DNA of 64,000 nucleotides from contig CAMELV010000003.1 in NCBI GenBank assembly GCA_945925985.1, positions 124,001 through 188,000 on the forward strand, written 5' to 3'. Each line of letters opens with the position of its first letter. The first letter of the stretch is position 1. The notes beneath the pieces are model-generated. The model had not been told where the DNA came from, made no database searches, and saw nothing but the letters and a program-made list of their open reading frames with translations. The DNA is from Comamonas sp. lk (GTDB lineage: Bacteria; Pseudomonadota; Gammaproteobacteria; Burkholderiales; Burkholderiaceae_C). A program made the translations under genes and the position numbers. Positions 54,948 through 64,000 of the stretch are shown in pieces.

Positions 54948-55780
54948 GCGCAGCGGGCCGCTACCGCCGCATGCAGGGACTGTCGCTGGTGGAGGTGATG
55001 GTGTCGCTGGTCATCGGGCTGGTGGTGGTGGGCGCCGTGCTGGTCAGTTACATCACTTCAGGGATCACCGGCCGTCAGCAAGCCGCGTATGCTGAGATGA
55101 ATGAAAACGCACAACTGGCCTTGACCCTGATTGCCCGGGATCTGCTGCTGGCTGGCTTTGCCGCTCCGACCGGCGTGGCCGCCGATGGCCTGAGCTTTAC
55201 CCGCACCTTTGCCAGCCGCCCGGTGTTTGGTTGTCGCACCGGTTTCGCAGCCCCGTCCACCACGGGTGCAGTGGCCTGTGCGGCCAGCGGCAGCGACGCG
55301 CTGGAAGTGGTCTACCAGGCTGACGGGGCCAACAGCGTGCCCACCGCTGCCGATCTGCCCACCGATTGTCTGGGCAATGGCTTGGCAGATGCCGGGGGGT
55401 TCAACCTGGCCTACAACCGCTATTACCTGGCCAGCAGCAGCAGTGGTCGCTCCGAGCTGCATTGCGCCAGCCGGCAGGGCGCCGGTGGCCAGCCGCTGGT
55501 GGACAACGTGGCGGGCATGGCGGTCTGGTATGGAGAAGCCAATGCGGCCAGCCCGCGGACATTAGCGCGTTATGTGCGGGCGGATGCGGTCACGGATTGG
55601 GGCCTTGTGCTCAGTGTTCGGGTCTGCCTGCTGATGCGCAGCAGCGAGGCGGTCCTGGGCAGCGACGAGGACACGCTAACCTACCTGGACTGCGATTCAG
55701 AGCAGCAGACTGTGGCCGATGGCTTTGTGCGCCGTGCCTTTTTCAGCACCACCACGCTGCGCAACAAGATGGCGTTTTGA
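54944..55780 (+). CDS. pilW: type IV pilus minor pilin PilW
   Basis: 278-residue prepilin. The leader ends RMQG and the mature start LSLVEVMVSLVIGLVVVGAVLVSY has the conserved Glu5. The C-terminal domain has several cysteines, for example FGCRTGF, VACAAS and TDCLG. The start is GTG 54944, overlapping the pilV stop. It acts with PilV, PilX and PilY1 at the pilus tip. It is followed after 2 bp by pilX. Confidence 0.9.
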   Translation: MSAAGRYRRMQGLSLVEVMVSLVIGLVVVGAVLVSYITSGITGRQQAAYAEMNENAQLALTLIARDLLLAGFAAPTGVAADGLSFTRTFASRPVFGCRTGFAAPSTTGAVACAASGSDALEVVYQADGANSVPTAADLPTDCLGNGLADAGGFNLAYNRYYLASSSSGRSELHCASRQGAGGQPLVDNVAGMAVWYGEANAASPRTLARYVRADAVTDWGLVLSVRVCLLMRSSEAVLGSDEDTLTYLDCDSEQQTVADGFVRRAFFSTTTLRNKMAF

Positions 55781-55782
55781 CC

Positions 55783-56373
55783 ATGTTAAAACTGCTGCCC
55801 TCAGACCACCCCCGGCACCCGGTCGGTCCCCCGGCTGCAAGGCAGGCTGGCGTGTCTCTGATCATCGTGCTGATCATGCTGGTGATCATCGGACTGACCT
55901 CAGCGGCGGCCATGCGCAACGCCACCTCAGGCCAAAAAGTGACCAACAACATCCGATTGCAGAACCTGGCGCAGCAGTATGCCGAGGCGGCATTGCGCCA
56001 CTGCGAAGCCGAGATGCTCAAGGCCGACGCCGATCGGGTGGGGACTTTGGCTGAGGCCAATATCACCACCACCCCGGTGGGGACTGCTGACGCGGCGACG
56101 GGTTGGGGCCAGGCCGCGAGCTGGACCGGCGCGGGTGGCATTGCCGCCACCAAAACCACTCTGCCCGAGGCCCGAGTGAAGTCTTTGGACAGCTCGTTCA
56201 GGCCCAGCCGATTGCCGGAGTGCGTGGTGGAGCGCCAGGGGCTGGCTGATGGCAGCCTGGCCTATGTGATCACCGCACGTGGTTTCAGCCCGGGCTACAC
56301 GGCCGATGGGGTCAGTGGCGTGACCACGGCGGGTTCGGTGGTGTGGCTGCAGTCCACCGTGTTGTTGGACTGA
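55783..56373 (+). CDS. pilX: type IV pilus minor pilin PilX
   Basis: 196-residue prepilin-like protein. A 20-odd-residue leader ends QAG, and the hydrophobic helix starts VSLIIVLIMLVIIGLTSAAAMRN. It lacks the Glu at position 5, a known trait of PilX proteins. The EAALRHCEAEM segment is typical of PilX. It precedes pilY1, whose start region overlaps or follows immediately. It is expected to be part of the tip complex. Confidence 0.88.
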   Translation: MLKLLPSDHPRHPVGPPAARQAGVSLIIVLIMLVIIGLTSAAAMRNATSGQKVTNNIRLQNLAQQYAEAALRHCEAEMLKADADRVGTLAEANITTTPVGTADAATGWGQAASWTGAGGIAATKTTLPEARVKSLDSSFRPSRLPECVVERQGLADGSLAYVITARGFSPGYTADGVSGVTTAGSVVWLQSTVLLD

Positions 56374-56387
56374 TGATGAGGTGCCTG

Positions 56388-59300
56388 ATGTCGAAATCAA
56401 ACCTAAGACCCGCCTTGGGTGTGCTGCTGGCGCTGCTGGGCTGGCTCAGCCTGTGGTCGGCTGCGCCTGTTTTGGCGCAATCGCCATCGCAAAAACCGCT
56501 GATCAGCCGTGACGGCGGGGGCGCCAAGCCCAACATCATGCTGACCATGGACGATTCCGGCTCCATGCTGTTCCAGCACATGCCTGAGGAGACCATTTAC
56601 GCCGGCAGCTTTTCGGTGGCCAGTCCGGTTGGCACCAGGTCAGTCAGCATGGATCCGGGCGACAACGCCACGCTGGCCGGTTTTTTCATAGGGACGGTCG
56701 CCGCCCAACGCGGTAACACCAACTGGCGGCAAAAAATCATGCGCTCGGCTGACACCAATACCGTGCATTACAACCCCGAGGTGCGCTACCAGCCATGGGC
56801 GCAGGCCACCTACCCGTTGCCGGCGGCGAGCGGCAGCACACCGGCCGGGCGCAAGGCCAACGCGCCGGTGACGGCGGCTTACCGGGACCCGATGAACCCG
56901 GTCAGTGGTGGCGTGATCAACCTGACCAACTTTCGCACCCTGGCGGGCACCTGGTGCTTTCGCGACAGCCGCAGCGATTGCGCCAGCGCCACCGAGTCCT
57001 ACGACCCAGGTCTGTATTACCGACTCAAAAAAGACCCAGCCGGGGCTTACCTCAACCCTATTATTGCCGCCAACTACACCGAGTACTCGATCAACCGTGA
57101 ATCGACCTTTGCCAAGGTGGTTGCGCGCACCGACTGCGCGGGTGCCATTGGCGCCAGTGGCTGCAGCCAGGCCGAGGAACGGCAGAATTTTGCCAACTGG
57201 TTCAGTTACTACCGCACCCGCAATCTGCTGGCACGCGGCGCGCTGGTGGAGGCCTTTGCCGAGTCGACCGACACCTTTCGCGTGGGCTGGGGCCGCATCA
57301 ACCAGTCCAGCAGCACCAGCATTGACGGTGTCAGCACCACGGTGATCCAGGCTGGCGTACGCGATTTCACCTCGGCCACCAAGACCAGCCTGTTCAACTG
57401 GCTCTACGCCTTGCCAGCCAATGGCGGCACTCCCTTGCCCGGCGCCATGCGGGCGGTGGGTCAGTACTACGCCCGCGTCGACACCAAGGGGCCTTGGACC
57501 GATAACCCGGGTTCGGTCAATGCCACCGCCGACAAATCCTGCCGGCGGGCCTACCACATCATGGTCACAGATGGCTACTGGAACGCCACGACCACCTCAG
57601 TCGGCAACTCGGACAACACCACTGGCCCGGTGATCACCGGGCCTGGCCGCACGTACCAGTACACGGCGACGCGGCCATTCAAGGACGGCAACACCAACAT
57701 GCTGGCCGATTACGCCATGGAGTACTGGAAAAAAGACCTGCGCCCTGATCTGGTCAACAACGTCGTGCCCGCTGCTGAAAATCCGGCTTTTTGGCAGCAC
57801 ATGGTCAATTTCACGGTGGGGTTGGGCGTGCGCGGCACGCTCAGGCCCGACAAACTGCCCGGCGGAGCACCGGACCCCGCCTCTGACCTCCCGGCGCTCA
57901 CGGCCGGTACCAAGAGCTGGGGGGCCGATGAGATTGACGACCTGTGGCATGCCGCCCTGAACAGTCGGGGCGGTTTTATCAGTGCCAAGGATCCGGCTGA
58001 ACTCGCGTCCGCGATCCGGGATTCGGTCGGGCAGGCCTTGCAGCGGGAACTGCGCGAAGCTGGTGTCGCCACGGCTTCGGCTGTGTTGCAAGAGGGAAAT
58101 CGCAAATATGTGCCGCTGTACCGCACCGGCGATTGGACCGGCGAGATTCAGGCCTATGTGCTCGATGCCAGCGGCCAGGCGGGTGCCCAGGCCTGGACCG
58201 CCGAGGCCAGAGTACCGGCCTTTGGCAGTCGCAACATTCACACGTGGCGCACCGACACCACACCGGCCTCGTCCGCATTGTTCAACTGGGCCGACATGGG
58301 CGCATCCAACCAGGCTGCTCTGGGCAGCGTCGGTGCGACCTACACCAGCTCCTTTGTGAATTTTTTGCGTGGTGACCGCAGTCAGGAGGGCGATGGCCAG
58401 CCCTTTCGCGAACGCAAGGGCGTGCTGGGCGATTTCATCAATTCCAACCCGGTGCTGATCAAGGACGCCGTCAACATGGGCTACGGCAGTCTGCCTGCGG
58501 GCGGGAGCAGTTATGCCGCCTTTCTGACGGCCAAGGCCGCACGCGCGCCGGTGTTGTTTGTCGGTGCCAATGACGGCATGTTGCACGCGTTCAAAGATTC
58601 GCTGGGTGTGTCGGCGGCGGAGGATGGCCGTGAGGTGTTCGCCTATGTCCCTCGCGCGGTCTACCCCAATCTCTCCAAATTGAGCGACAAGACCTATGGC
58701 TCCGCCCTGCTGTCCCACCAGTATTTCGTCGATGGCCCGCTCATGGAGGCCGATGCCTTTGTCAATGCGCCTGGCGCTGGCGCCGCCAGTTGGCGCAATT
58801 ACTTGTTAGGTTCGCTGGGCTCGGGCGGGCGGGCGGTGTTTGCCCTGGATGTCACAGACACCGCCCATCTGGGCGCCAGCACGGCGCGGTGGGAGCTCAG
58901 CAATGCGACCCATGCCGACCTGGGTTATGTGTCAACGCCGATCCAGGTTGGCGTGTTGCCCAACGGTGAGTGGGTGGCTATTTTTGGCAATGGCAGTTAC
59001 AGCGACGCCGGGCGGGCGGTATTGTTTGTGGTGAACCTGCAAACCGGTGTGGCGCAGACCTTGGTTTTGGATGGTGCCGGTGCCAACGGCCTGGGTGGCG
59101 TGGGTGTGGTGCGCAGCAGCACCGGCGAAATCACCACGCTTTACGCGGGTGACCTCAAAGGCCAGCTCTGGAAGCTTGACTATTTGGGCAGCGTGGCCAG
59201 TCGATTTGAGGTTTCGGGAGGGGCGGCCCTGTTCGCCGCCACCAGTGCCGCGGGCGTGGCCCAACCCATCACCCAGGCGCCGCTGGTCTTTGACCATTCG

Positions 59301-59978
59301 CTCGGTGGCAAGTTGCTGGTGTTTGGCACGGGTGTGCTGAGCACTGAGGCCGACGCCAATTCGACGGCGGCTCAATCCATGTACGGTGTGCGGGACCAGG
59401 CGGGCGATGGTCTGGCGCGACCCCTGACCCGCGTCGCGCTGGAAGCGCGAAGCCTGTCCCAGGTGGCAGCAGCCAGTGGTGCCACCTTTTACTCGCTGGC
59501 TGGCACGCCAGTCAACTGGGCCACTCAGCGGGGCTGGGTCACCGATCTGAATGTCCTGGCAGGCATGCGGGTGGTCTACCCGTCACAGGTGGTGAGCAGC
59601 AAGGTCGCGCTGGTCAGTACCGTGGTGCCAGCTCGCGATGTGATCGTTTGCGACGCCGCGATCGGGCAGGGCGTGAACTTTCTGTTCCCCGTGGAGCAGG
59701 GCCTGAACCCGGACTACCCGATGTTTGACACCAATGGGGACGGCCTGTTCACCATGGCCGACACCCTGGTGGCCGGTTATGGCACCAACGCCGACGGCAT
59801 TGACGCTGTCATCCGCAGCACCCCAAGCTGTGCCAGCGGGGTTTGCAAGACAGTGATCAGTATCCAGAACACCACCAGTCAGCAGCGCGCGACCATTGAG
59901 ACGCCTGATCTGGCCAGTGGCGCGCGGGTGATGCGGGACCGAGTTTGGCGGCGTATCATCAATCCACCGATCCGGTGA
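56388..59978 (+). CDS. pilY1: PilY1-like pilus tip adhesin
   Basis: 1196-residue exported protein. The signal peptide ends near residue 30 (LAQ). A von Willebrand A-type domain follows with a MIDAS motif DDSGS at about residues 55-59. The C-terminal PilC/PilY1 beta-propeller domain includes VLFVGANDGMLHAFKD and PRAVYPNLSKLSDKTYGS. An EF-hand-like calcium loop, DTNGDGLFTMADT, is at about residues 1113-1125. It regulates pilus extension and twitching and acts as adhesin. The start is ATG 56388 behind GAGGTG; nearby ATGs at 56373 and 56376 are alternatives. Confidence 0.92.
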   Translation: MSKSNLRPALGVLLALLGWLSLWSAAPVLAQSPSQKPLISRDGGGAKPNIMLTMDDSGSMLFQHMPEETIYAGSFSVASPVGTRSVSMDPGDNATLAGFFIGTVAAQRGNTNWRQKIMRSADTNTVHYNPEVRYQPWAQATYPLPAASGSTPAGRKANAPVTAAYRDPMNPVSGGVINLTNFRTLAGTWCFRDSRSDCASATESYDPGLYYRLKKDPAGAYLNPIIAANYTEYSINRESTFAKVVARTDCAGAIGASGCSQAEERQNFANWFSYYRTRNLLARGALVEAFAESTDTFRVGWGRINQSSSTSIDGVSTTVIQAGVRDFTSATKTSLFNWLYALPANGGTPLPGAMRAVGQYYARVDTKGPWTDNPGSVNATADKSCRRAYHIMVTDGYWNATTTSVGNSDNTTGPVITGPGRTYQYTATRPFKDGNTNMLADYAMEYWKKDLRPDLVNNVVPAAENPAFWQHMVNFTVGLGVRGTLRPDKLPGGAPDPASDLPALTAGTKSWGADEIDDLWHAALNSRGGFISAKDPAELASAIRDSVGQALQRELREAGVATASAVLQEGNRKYVPLYRTGDWTGEIQAYVLDASGQAGAQAWTAEARVPAFGSRNIHTWRTDTTPASSALFNWADMGASNQAALGSVGATYTSSFVNFLRGDRSQEGDGQPFRERKGVLGDFINSNPVLIKDAVNMGYGSLPAGGSSYAAFLTAKAARAPVLFVGANDGMLHAFKDSLGVSAAEDGREVFAYVPRAVYPNLSKLSDKTYGSALLSHQYFVDGPLMEADAFVNAPGAGAASWRNYLLGSLGSGGRAVFALDVTDTAHLGASTARWELSNATHADLGYVSTPIQVGVLPNGEWVAIFGNGSYSDAGRAVLFVVNLQTGVAQTLVLDGAGANGLGGVGVVRSSTGEITTLYAGDLKGQLWKLDYLGSVASRFEVSGGAALFAATSAAGVAQPITQAPLVFDHSLGGKLLVFGTGVLSTEADANSTAAQSMYGVRDQAGDGLARPLTRVALEARSLSQVAAASGATFYSLAGTPVNWATQRGWVTDLNVLAGMRVVYPSQVVSSKVALVSTVVPARDVIVCDAAIGQGVNFLFPVEQGLNPDYPMFDTNGDGLFTMADTLVAGYGTNADGIDAVIRSTPSCASGVCKTVISIQNTTSQQRATIETPDLASGARVMRDRVWRRIINPPIR

Positions 59979-60000
59979 CCCAGAACACAGGACTCAGACC

Positions 60001-60450
60001 ATGCGCCTCAACGCTTCGCAAGGCCGCTGGCGGCTATCCGCTCATGCCGGAGGGTTCACTTTGATCGAATTGATGATTGTGCTGGCCATCATCGGTATTC
60101 TGGCGATGGTGGCTTACCCGAGTTATATGGAGAGCATGAAACGGGGTCATCGCTCGTCGGCACGCACCTCGATGCTGGAGGCGCAGCAGTTCATGGAGCG
60201 GTTTTATGCAGCCAACAGCCGCTACACCACCGATGATTCGGGGACGCTTAGCCCGACCCTGCCCGCCCGCTTGCTGGCCGTGCCCACTGAAGCGCCACGC
60301 TACAACCTTTCGGTGGTCGCCACACTGAACGGCTACACGCTGACGGCGGCACCGATCGTCGCTGATGTGTGCGGTGATTTGACGCTAACCCATACCGGCG
60401 TGAAAGGGCGCTCTGCCACCGAACCGACCGTAGCCGAATGCTGGCGCTAA
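60001..60450 (+). CDS. pilE: type IV prepilin PilE
   Basis: 149-residue prepilin. An 18-residue leader ends HAGG, and the mature start [24 protein letters not shown] is canonical. A short C-terminal globular region has a cysteine pair ([25 protein letters not shown]) forming the D-loop. It acts as the minor pilin PilE (the fimT-pilV-pilW-pilX-pilY1-pilE set). It is 22 bp after pilY1 and overlaps the convergent nrdR by 4 bp. Confidence 0.9.
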   Translation: MRLNASQGRWRLSAHAGGFTLIELMIVLAIIGILAMVAYPSYMESMKRGHRSSARTSMLEAQQFMERFYAANSRYTTDDSGTLSPTLPARLLAVPTEAPRYNLSVVATLNGYTLTAAPIVADVCGDLTLTHTGVKGRSATEPTVAECWR

Positions 60451-60896
60451 CGCCGCACCTCGTCGACCAGCGTCTTGAATTCGTCAATGTCCTCAAAACT
60501 GCGGTATACGCTGGCAAAGCGCACATAGGCGACTTTGTCGAGCTTTTTCAGCTCGCGCATGACCAACTCCCCAATGCGGGTCGAGGCCACTTCACGCAGC
60601 CCCAGGTTGAGCAGCTTTTCTTCGATGCGCTCCACTGCACTGTCGACCTGCTCCGTGCTGACCGGGCGCTTGCGCAGCGCTAGGTTCATCGAGGCGACTA
60701 ATTTGACGCGTTCATAGTCGATGCGCCGACCGTCTTTTTTGACGATGGCCGGGAAATTGACATCAGGCCGCTCGTAGGTGGTGAAGCGCTTGTCGCAGGC
60801 TGCACACTGGCGCCGGCGCCGGATGAAGTCGCCCTCTTCTGAAATGCGCGTTTCTACCACCTGGGTGTCGGCATGGCTGCAAAATGGGCATTTCAT
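60447..60896 (-). CDS. nrdR: transcriptional repressor NrdR
   Basis: 149-residue NrdR. The N-terminal zinc ribbon has cysteine pairs CPFC and CAAC, and FTTYERPD follows. An ATP-cone domain covers about residues 45-135 ([29 protein letters not shown]). It represses ribonucleotide-reductase genes in response to dATP/ATP. It is 35 bp after glyA on the same strand, a common order in Burkholderiales. It is convergent with pilE. Confidence 0.97.
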   Translation of the reverse strand: MKCPFCSHADTQVVETRISEEGDFIRRRRQCAACDKRFTTYERPDVNFPAIVKKDGRRIDYERVKLVASMNLALRKRPVSTEQVDSAVERIEEKLLNLGLREVASTRIGELVMRELKKLDKVAYVRFASVYRSFEDIDEFKTLVDEVRR

Positions 60897-60931
60897 TACA
60901 GGGGCCGTGAGGACTGGCCGGCGATCCGGGT

Positions 60932-62176
<1,245 letters not shown>

Positions 62177-62229
62177 GGCGGTAAGAGGCTAAGGAAGGGT
62201 AGGACAGTCAGAGTTTAGCCACCGGGTCG

Positions 62230-63036
62230 TCACAGCGCGGTCAGCAATGCGACGCTTTCCGCACTTTGTGCGCCTGTGCCATGGCTTGAAGCCGCTGGCG
62301 CGACGGCGGCAAAGGCGGGAACCGTGCGGCCAGCGGCCACGGCCTGCAAACGCCCGTGCTCGGCGATGACCTTACCGACGTAGCCGCCGTCGTCCTCAAT
62401 GTTGGCTGCACCCACGTAGAACTTGAGGCCGGCTTCGGTGGAGCCAGCGCGGCTAATGCATTCTTCCAGCACTTGTGCCCCGACGCGCAGGTTGGTGAGC
62501 GGGTCGAACGCGGCAAAGACGCCACCAAAATCAGCGTACTTGTCGCTGTGGACGCGGGTGATGACCTGCATCAGGCCCTGCGCGCCCATCGGGCTTTGGG
62601 CAAACGGGTTGAAGCCCGATTCGATGGCCATGACGGCCAGGATCAGGGTTGGGTCAAGCTTGGAACGCAGGCCGATTTCATGGGCTTCAGCAACGATGGC
62701 GCTCAAAGGCTCGGGTGCCACGCGGTACTTGCGGCTGAGCCAGTAGGCTAAAGCCGCCTGCTGCTTTGGCAGGGCTTGCGGGTGACTGGCCGTGGCCCGG
62801 TCATTGGCGCCCACGTCGATGTCCACGCCCGGTCCGCCTTGCCGGGTTTGCAGCCAGCCCAACAGATGAGACTCACCGGCTTGCCGCAGATCGGGCTGCG
62901 CGATCAGGATGAGCGCACCGCAGATCACAGCCAAGCCGATGAAGGCAAAGCCAATGTGGGTGATTTTAAGGAAACCCGTGGCGGTGGCAGTTGCGACAGT
63001 TCGCAGGCCCCGGGTGAATCGGTCTAAAGATGTCAT
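62230..63036 (-). CDS. lytic transglycosylase (SLT-domain) with membrane anchor
   Basis: 268-residue protein. A membrane helix lies at about residues 27-47 (IGFAFIGLAVICGALILIA). The SLT domain is in the C-terminal half, with the catalytic Glu in ILAVMAIESGFNPFAQSPMGAQGLMQVI and the FDPLTNLRVGAQVL segment. It cleaves peptidoglycan glycan strands in the periplasm. AAGGAGAAGCT before ATG 63036 is a strong ribosome binding site. A leader of about 178 nt separates it from a likely promoter. The C-terminal tail is Ala/Val/Ser-rich. Confidence 0.88.
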   Translation of the reverse strand: MTSLDRFTRGLRTVATATATGFLKITHIGFAFIGLAVICGALILIAQPDLRQAGESHLLGWLQTRQGGPGVDIDVGANDRATASHPQALPKQQAALAYWLSRKYRVAPEPLSAIVAEAHEIGLRSKLDPTLILAVMAIESGFNPFAQSPMGAQGLMQVITRVHSDKYADFGGVFAAFDPLTNLRVGAQVLEECISRAGSTEAGLKFYVGAANIEDDGGYVGKVIAEHGRLQAVAAGRTVPAFAAVAPAASSHGTGAQSAESVALLTAL

Positions 63037-63044
63037 AGCTTCTC

Positions 63045-63250
63045 CTTCTTTCGCGGGTCCTGACACGCACACTTTGAGCAGTGCAAAGGGTTCAGGCGCC
63101 CCGTTTGGGTTGGTACGCTATCAATGTCCTGCGCTGGTGGTCATGGATTTGGCAGAGACTTGACTATGCCGGGATCGGCAGCGGATGCGGGTTTCTTCTT
63201 GCCAAGCAAGGTGAGCGCGCATTCTAGGGGTACTTTATATACCTAGTCAA
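63045..63250 (-). promoter_or_regulatory. promoter and long leader of the lytic transglycosylase gene
   Basis: Minus strand: TTGACT (-35, 63245-63250), 18-bp spacer and TAGAAT (-10, 63221-63226), preceded by an AT-rich, UP-element-like stretch (63251-63300). The expected transcript start near 63214 gives a leader of about 178 nt. The leader can form CTTGC/GCAAG and CCTGA/TCAGG-type stems. This and the flanking AT-rich DNA fill the 332-bp gap before the DUF748 gene. Confidence 0.6.
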
Positions 63251-63368
63251 CCATATCAAATCAATTTTATATGCAATTTATAGATTTTAAATCTGCCAAA
63301 ACGACAGGATTAGACGCTTTTCTTTCTTGCGCATTGACCTTTTGCCTGTCTCGTTGAACACTTGCCGC

Positions 63369-64000
63369 ATGAAGGTCCCATACCCTGTTTTTGTGCGCCG
63401 GTTGAAACGCCTGCTCTGGCTCTGTGGCGCGGTAGGGTTGCTTGGGGCACTGGCTTGGCTTGCGCTGCCGCAGCTCCTCAAGCCCCGGATTGAAACGATC
63501 GCCAGTGGCCAACTCGGGCGTGCCGTCACCGTGGGCGGGCTTGAGATCAAGCCTTGGTCTCTGGAACTGGTGGTGCATGGTCTTGCGGTTGGCGCCGCCC
63601 CGGGCCAAACTGACCGGACGCCCCAGTTGGTGGTGGAGCGCATCTACATAGATGCATCGCTGGAGTCGCTGCTGCGCCTGGCGCCCGTACTGGATGCTGT
63701 TGATGTCCAGGGGCTCGCGATGCGGCTGACCCACCATGGCGAGGGGCGGTACGACATTGATGACATCCTGCAGCGCTTCGATAGTGGTGGCGTCTCAACC
63801 GATACGGCAACCCCAAGCTTTGCCTTGCACAACGTGACGCTGTCGGCGGGCCGTTTCGACATCGACGACCGCCAGTTTGGCCGGCATCACAGTGTGCGTG
63901 AGCTGCAGCTCAGCCTGCCGTCCCTGAGCAATCTGCCGTCCCAGCGTGCGCTGACAGTGCGCCCCAAGCTGGCTTTTCTTTTGAACGGCAGCCGGTTTGA
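63369..64000 (+). CDS. DUF748 (AsmA-like) protein, N-terminal part cut by the window edge
   Basis: About 210 codons are present and the frame is open at base 64000. A membrane helix is near residues 16-36 (LWLCGAVGLLGALAWLAL), then PQLLKPRIETIASGQLGRAVTVGGLEIKPWSLELVVHGLAV. This is the N-terminal pattern of DUF748/AsmA-like proteins, long periplasmic bridge-like proteins implicated in envelope lipid homeostasis. The start is ATG 63369. It is divergent from the lytic transglycosylase, so both envelope genes share one control region. Confidence 0.85.
   Translation, partial: MKVPYPVFVRRLKRLLWLCGAVGLLGALAWLALPQLLKPRIETIASGQLGRAVTVGGLEIKPWSLELVVHGLAVGAAPGQTDRTPQLVVERIYIDASLESLLRLAPVLDAVDVQGLAMRLTHHGEGRYDIDDILQRFDSGGVSTDTATPSFALHNVTLSAGRFDIDDRQFGRHHSVRELQLSLPSLSNLPSQRALTVRPKLAFLLNGSRF

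Noticed and set aside
63117-63250. Extra copies of the 17-bp motif (for example near 45815 and 63020)
   Set aside because: These share only the ATAGC end and fail at GCTAC, so they are not distinguishable from chance.

Overview
The window is a GC-rich, densely coded chromosomal segment whose gene content and order fit a betaproteobacterium of the order Burkholderiales, most likely a Comamonadaceae member close to Rhodoferax or Polaromonas. This is inferred from protein families, from the tandem glycine riboswitch in front of gcvTHP, from the pairing of glyA with nrdR, and from short AT-rich interspersed repeats of a kind common in that family. I see no prophage, insertion sequence, CRISPR array, rRNA or replication origin.

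Layout. 1-1146: the 5' end of a NUDIX gene and a divergent short-chain dehydrogenase. 1172-6010: glycine cleavage operon gcvT-gcvH-gcvP on the minus strand behind a tandem glycine riboswitch. 6052-8822: TRAP transporter dctP-dctQ-dctM with a perfect palindromic operator candidate in its leader. 8944-16701: carbon and lipid catabolism (ETF-ubiquinone oxidoreductase, a second SDR, an AhpD-like protein, a Bug-type binding protein, a 3-oxoacid CoA-transferase, a PfkB sugar kinase and a D-2-hydroxyacid dehydrogenase). 16727-17014: tRNA-Gly(CCC) and a broken vapC. 17044-22200: a metallophosphoesterase divergent from a complete Ugp-like ABC transporter operon. 22312-27391: a small lipoprotein, an MFS carrier, a MNT/HEPN toxin-antitoxin pair, gabD and a DUF4143 ATPase. 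27586-37853: alaS, then a minus-strand run of lysR, amine oxidase, gluQ, trmB and rluA-like genes, a pirin facing lysR across a perfect operator palindrome, a flavodoxin-like protein and trhO. 37949-40491: a hybrid histidine kinase interrupted by an in-frame amber codon, with a convergent LuxR-type response regulator. 40585-45731: dnaE, a vapBC pair and a frameshifted TagO/VasI-like gene.

45878-53731 is one tightly packed minus-strand operon candidate, ribD-ribE-ribBA-ribH-nusB-aminotransferase-ybgC-tolQ-tolR-tolA. It joins riboflavin synthesis, transcription antitermination and cell-envelope integrity. 53845-60450 is a type IV pilus minor-pilin operon (fimT-pilV-pilW-pilX-pilY1-pilE). 60447-62176 is glyA-nrdR, followed by a lytic transglycosylase with a long leader behind a strong-looking sigma70 promoter, and the start of a DUF748 gene that runs off the window.

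The most unusual signals are: (i) a 17-bp near-palindromic motif, GCTAC-N7-ATAGC, found six times, five of them inside conserved genes without breaking the frame; (ii) the amber-split sensor kinase; (iii) a RibBA whose cyclohydrolase half has lost its zinc cysteines; (iv) a 148-nt imperfect inverted repeat in an otherwise empty gap at about 30.4 kb; (v) the transglycosylase leader; (vi) a family of intergenic palindromes with GTCATTCCCG/CGGGAATCCA ends.
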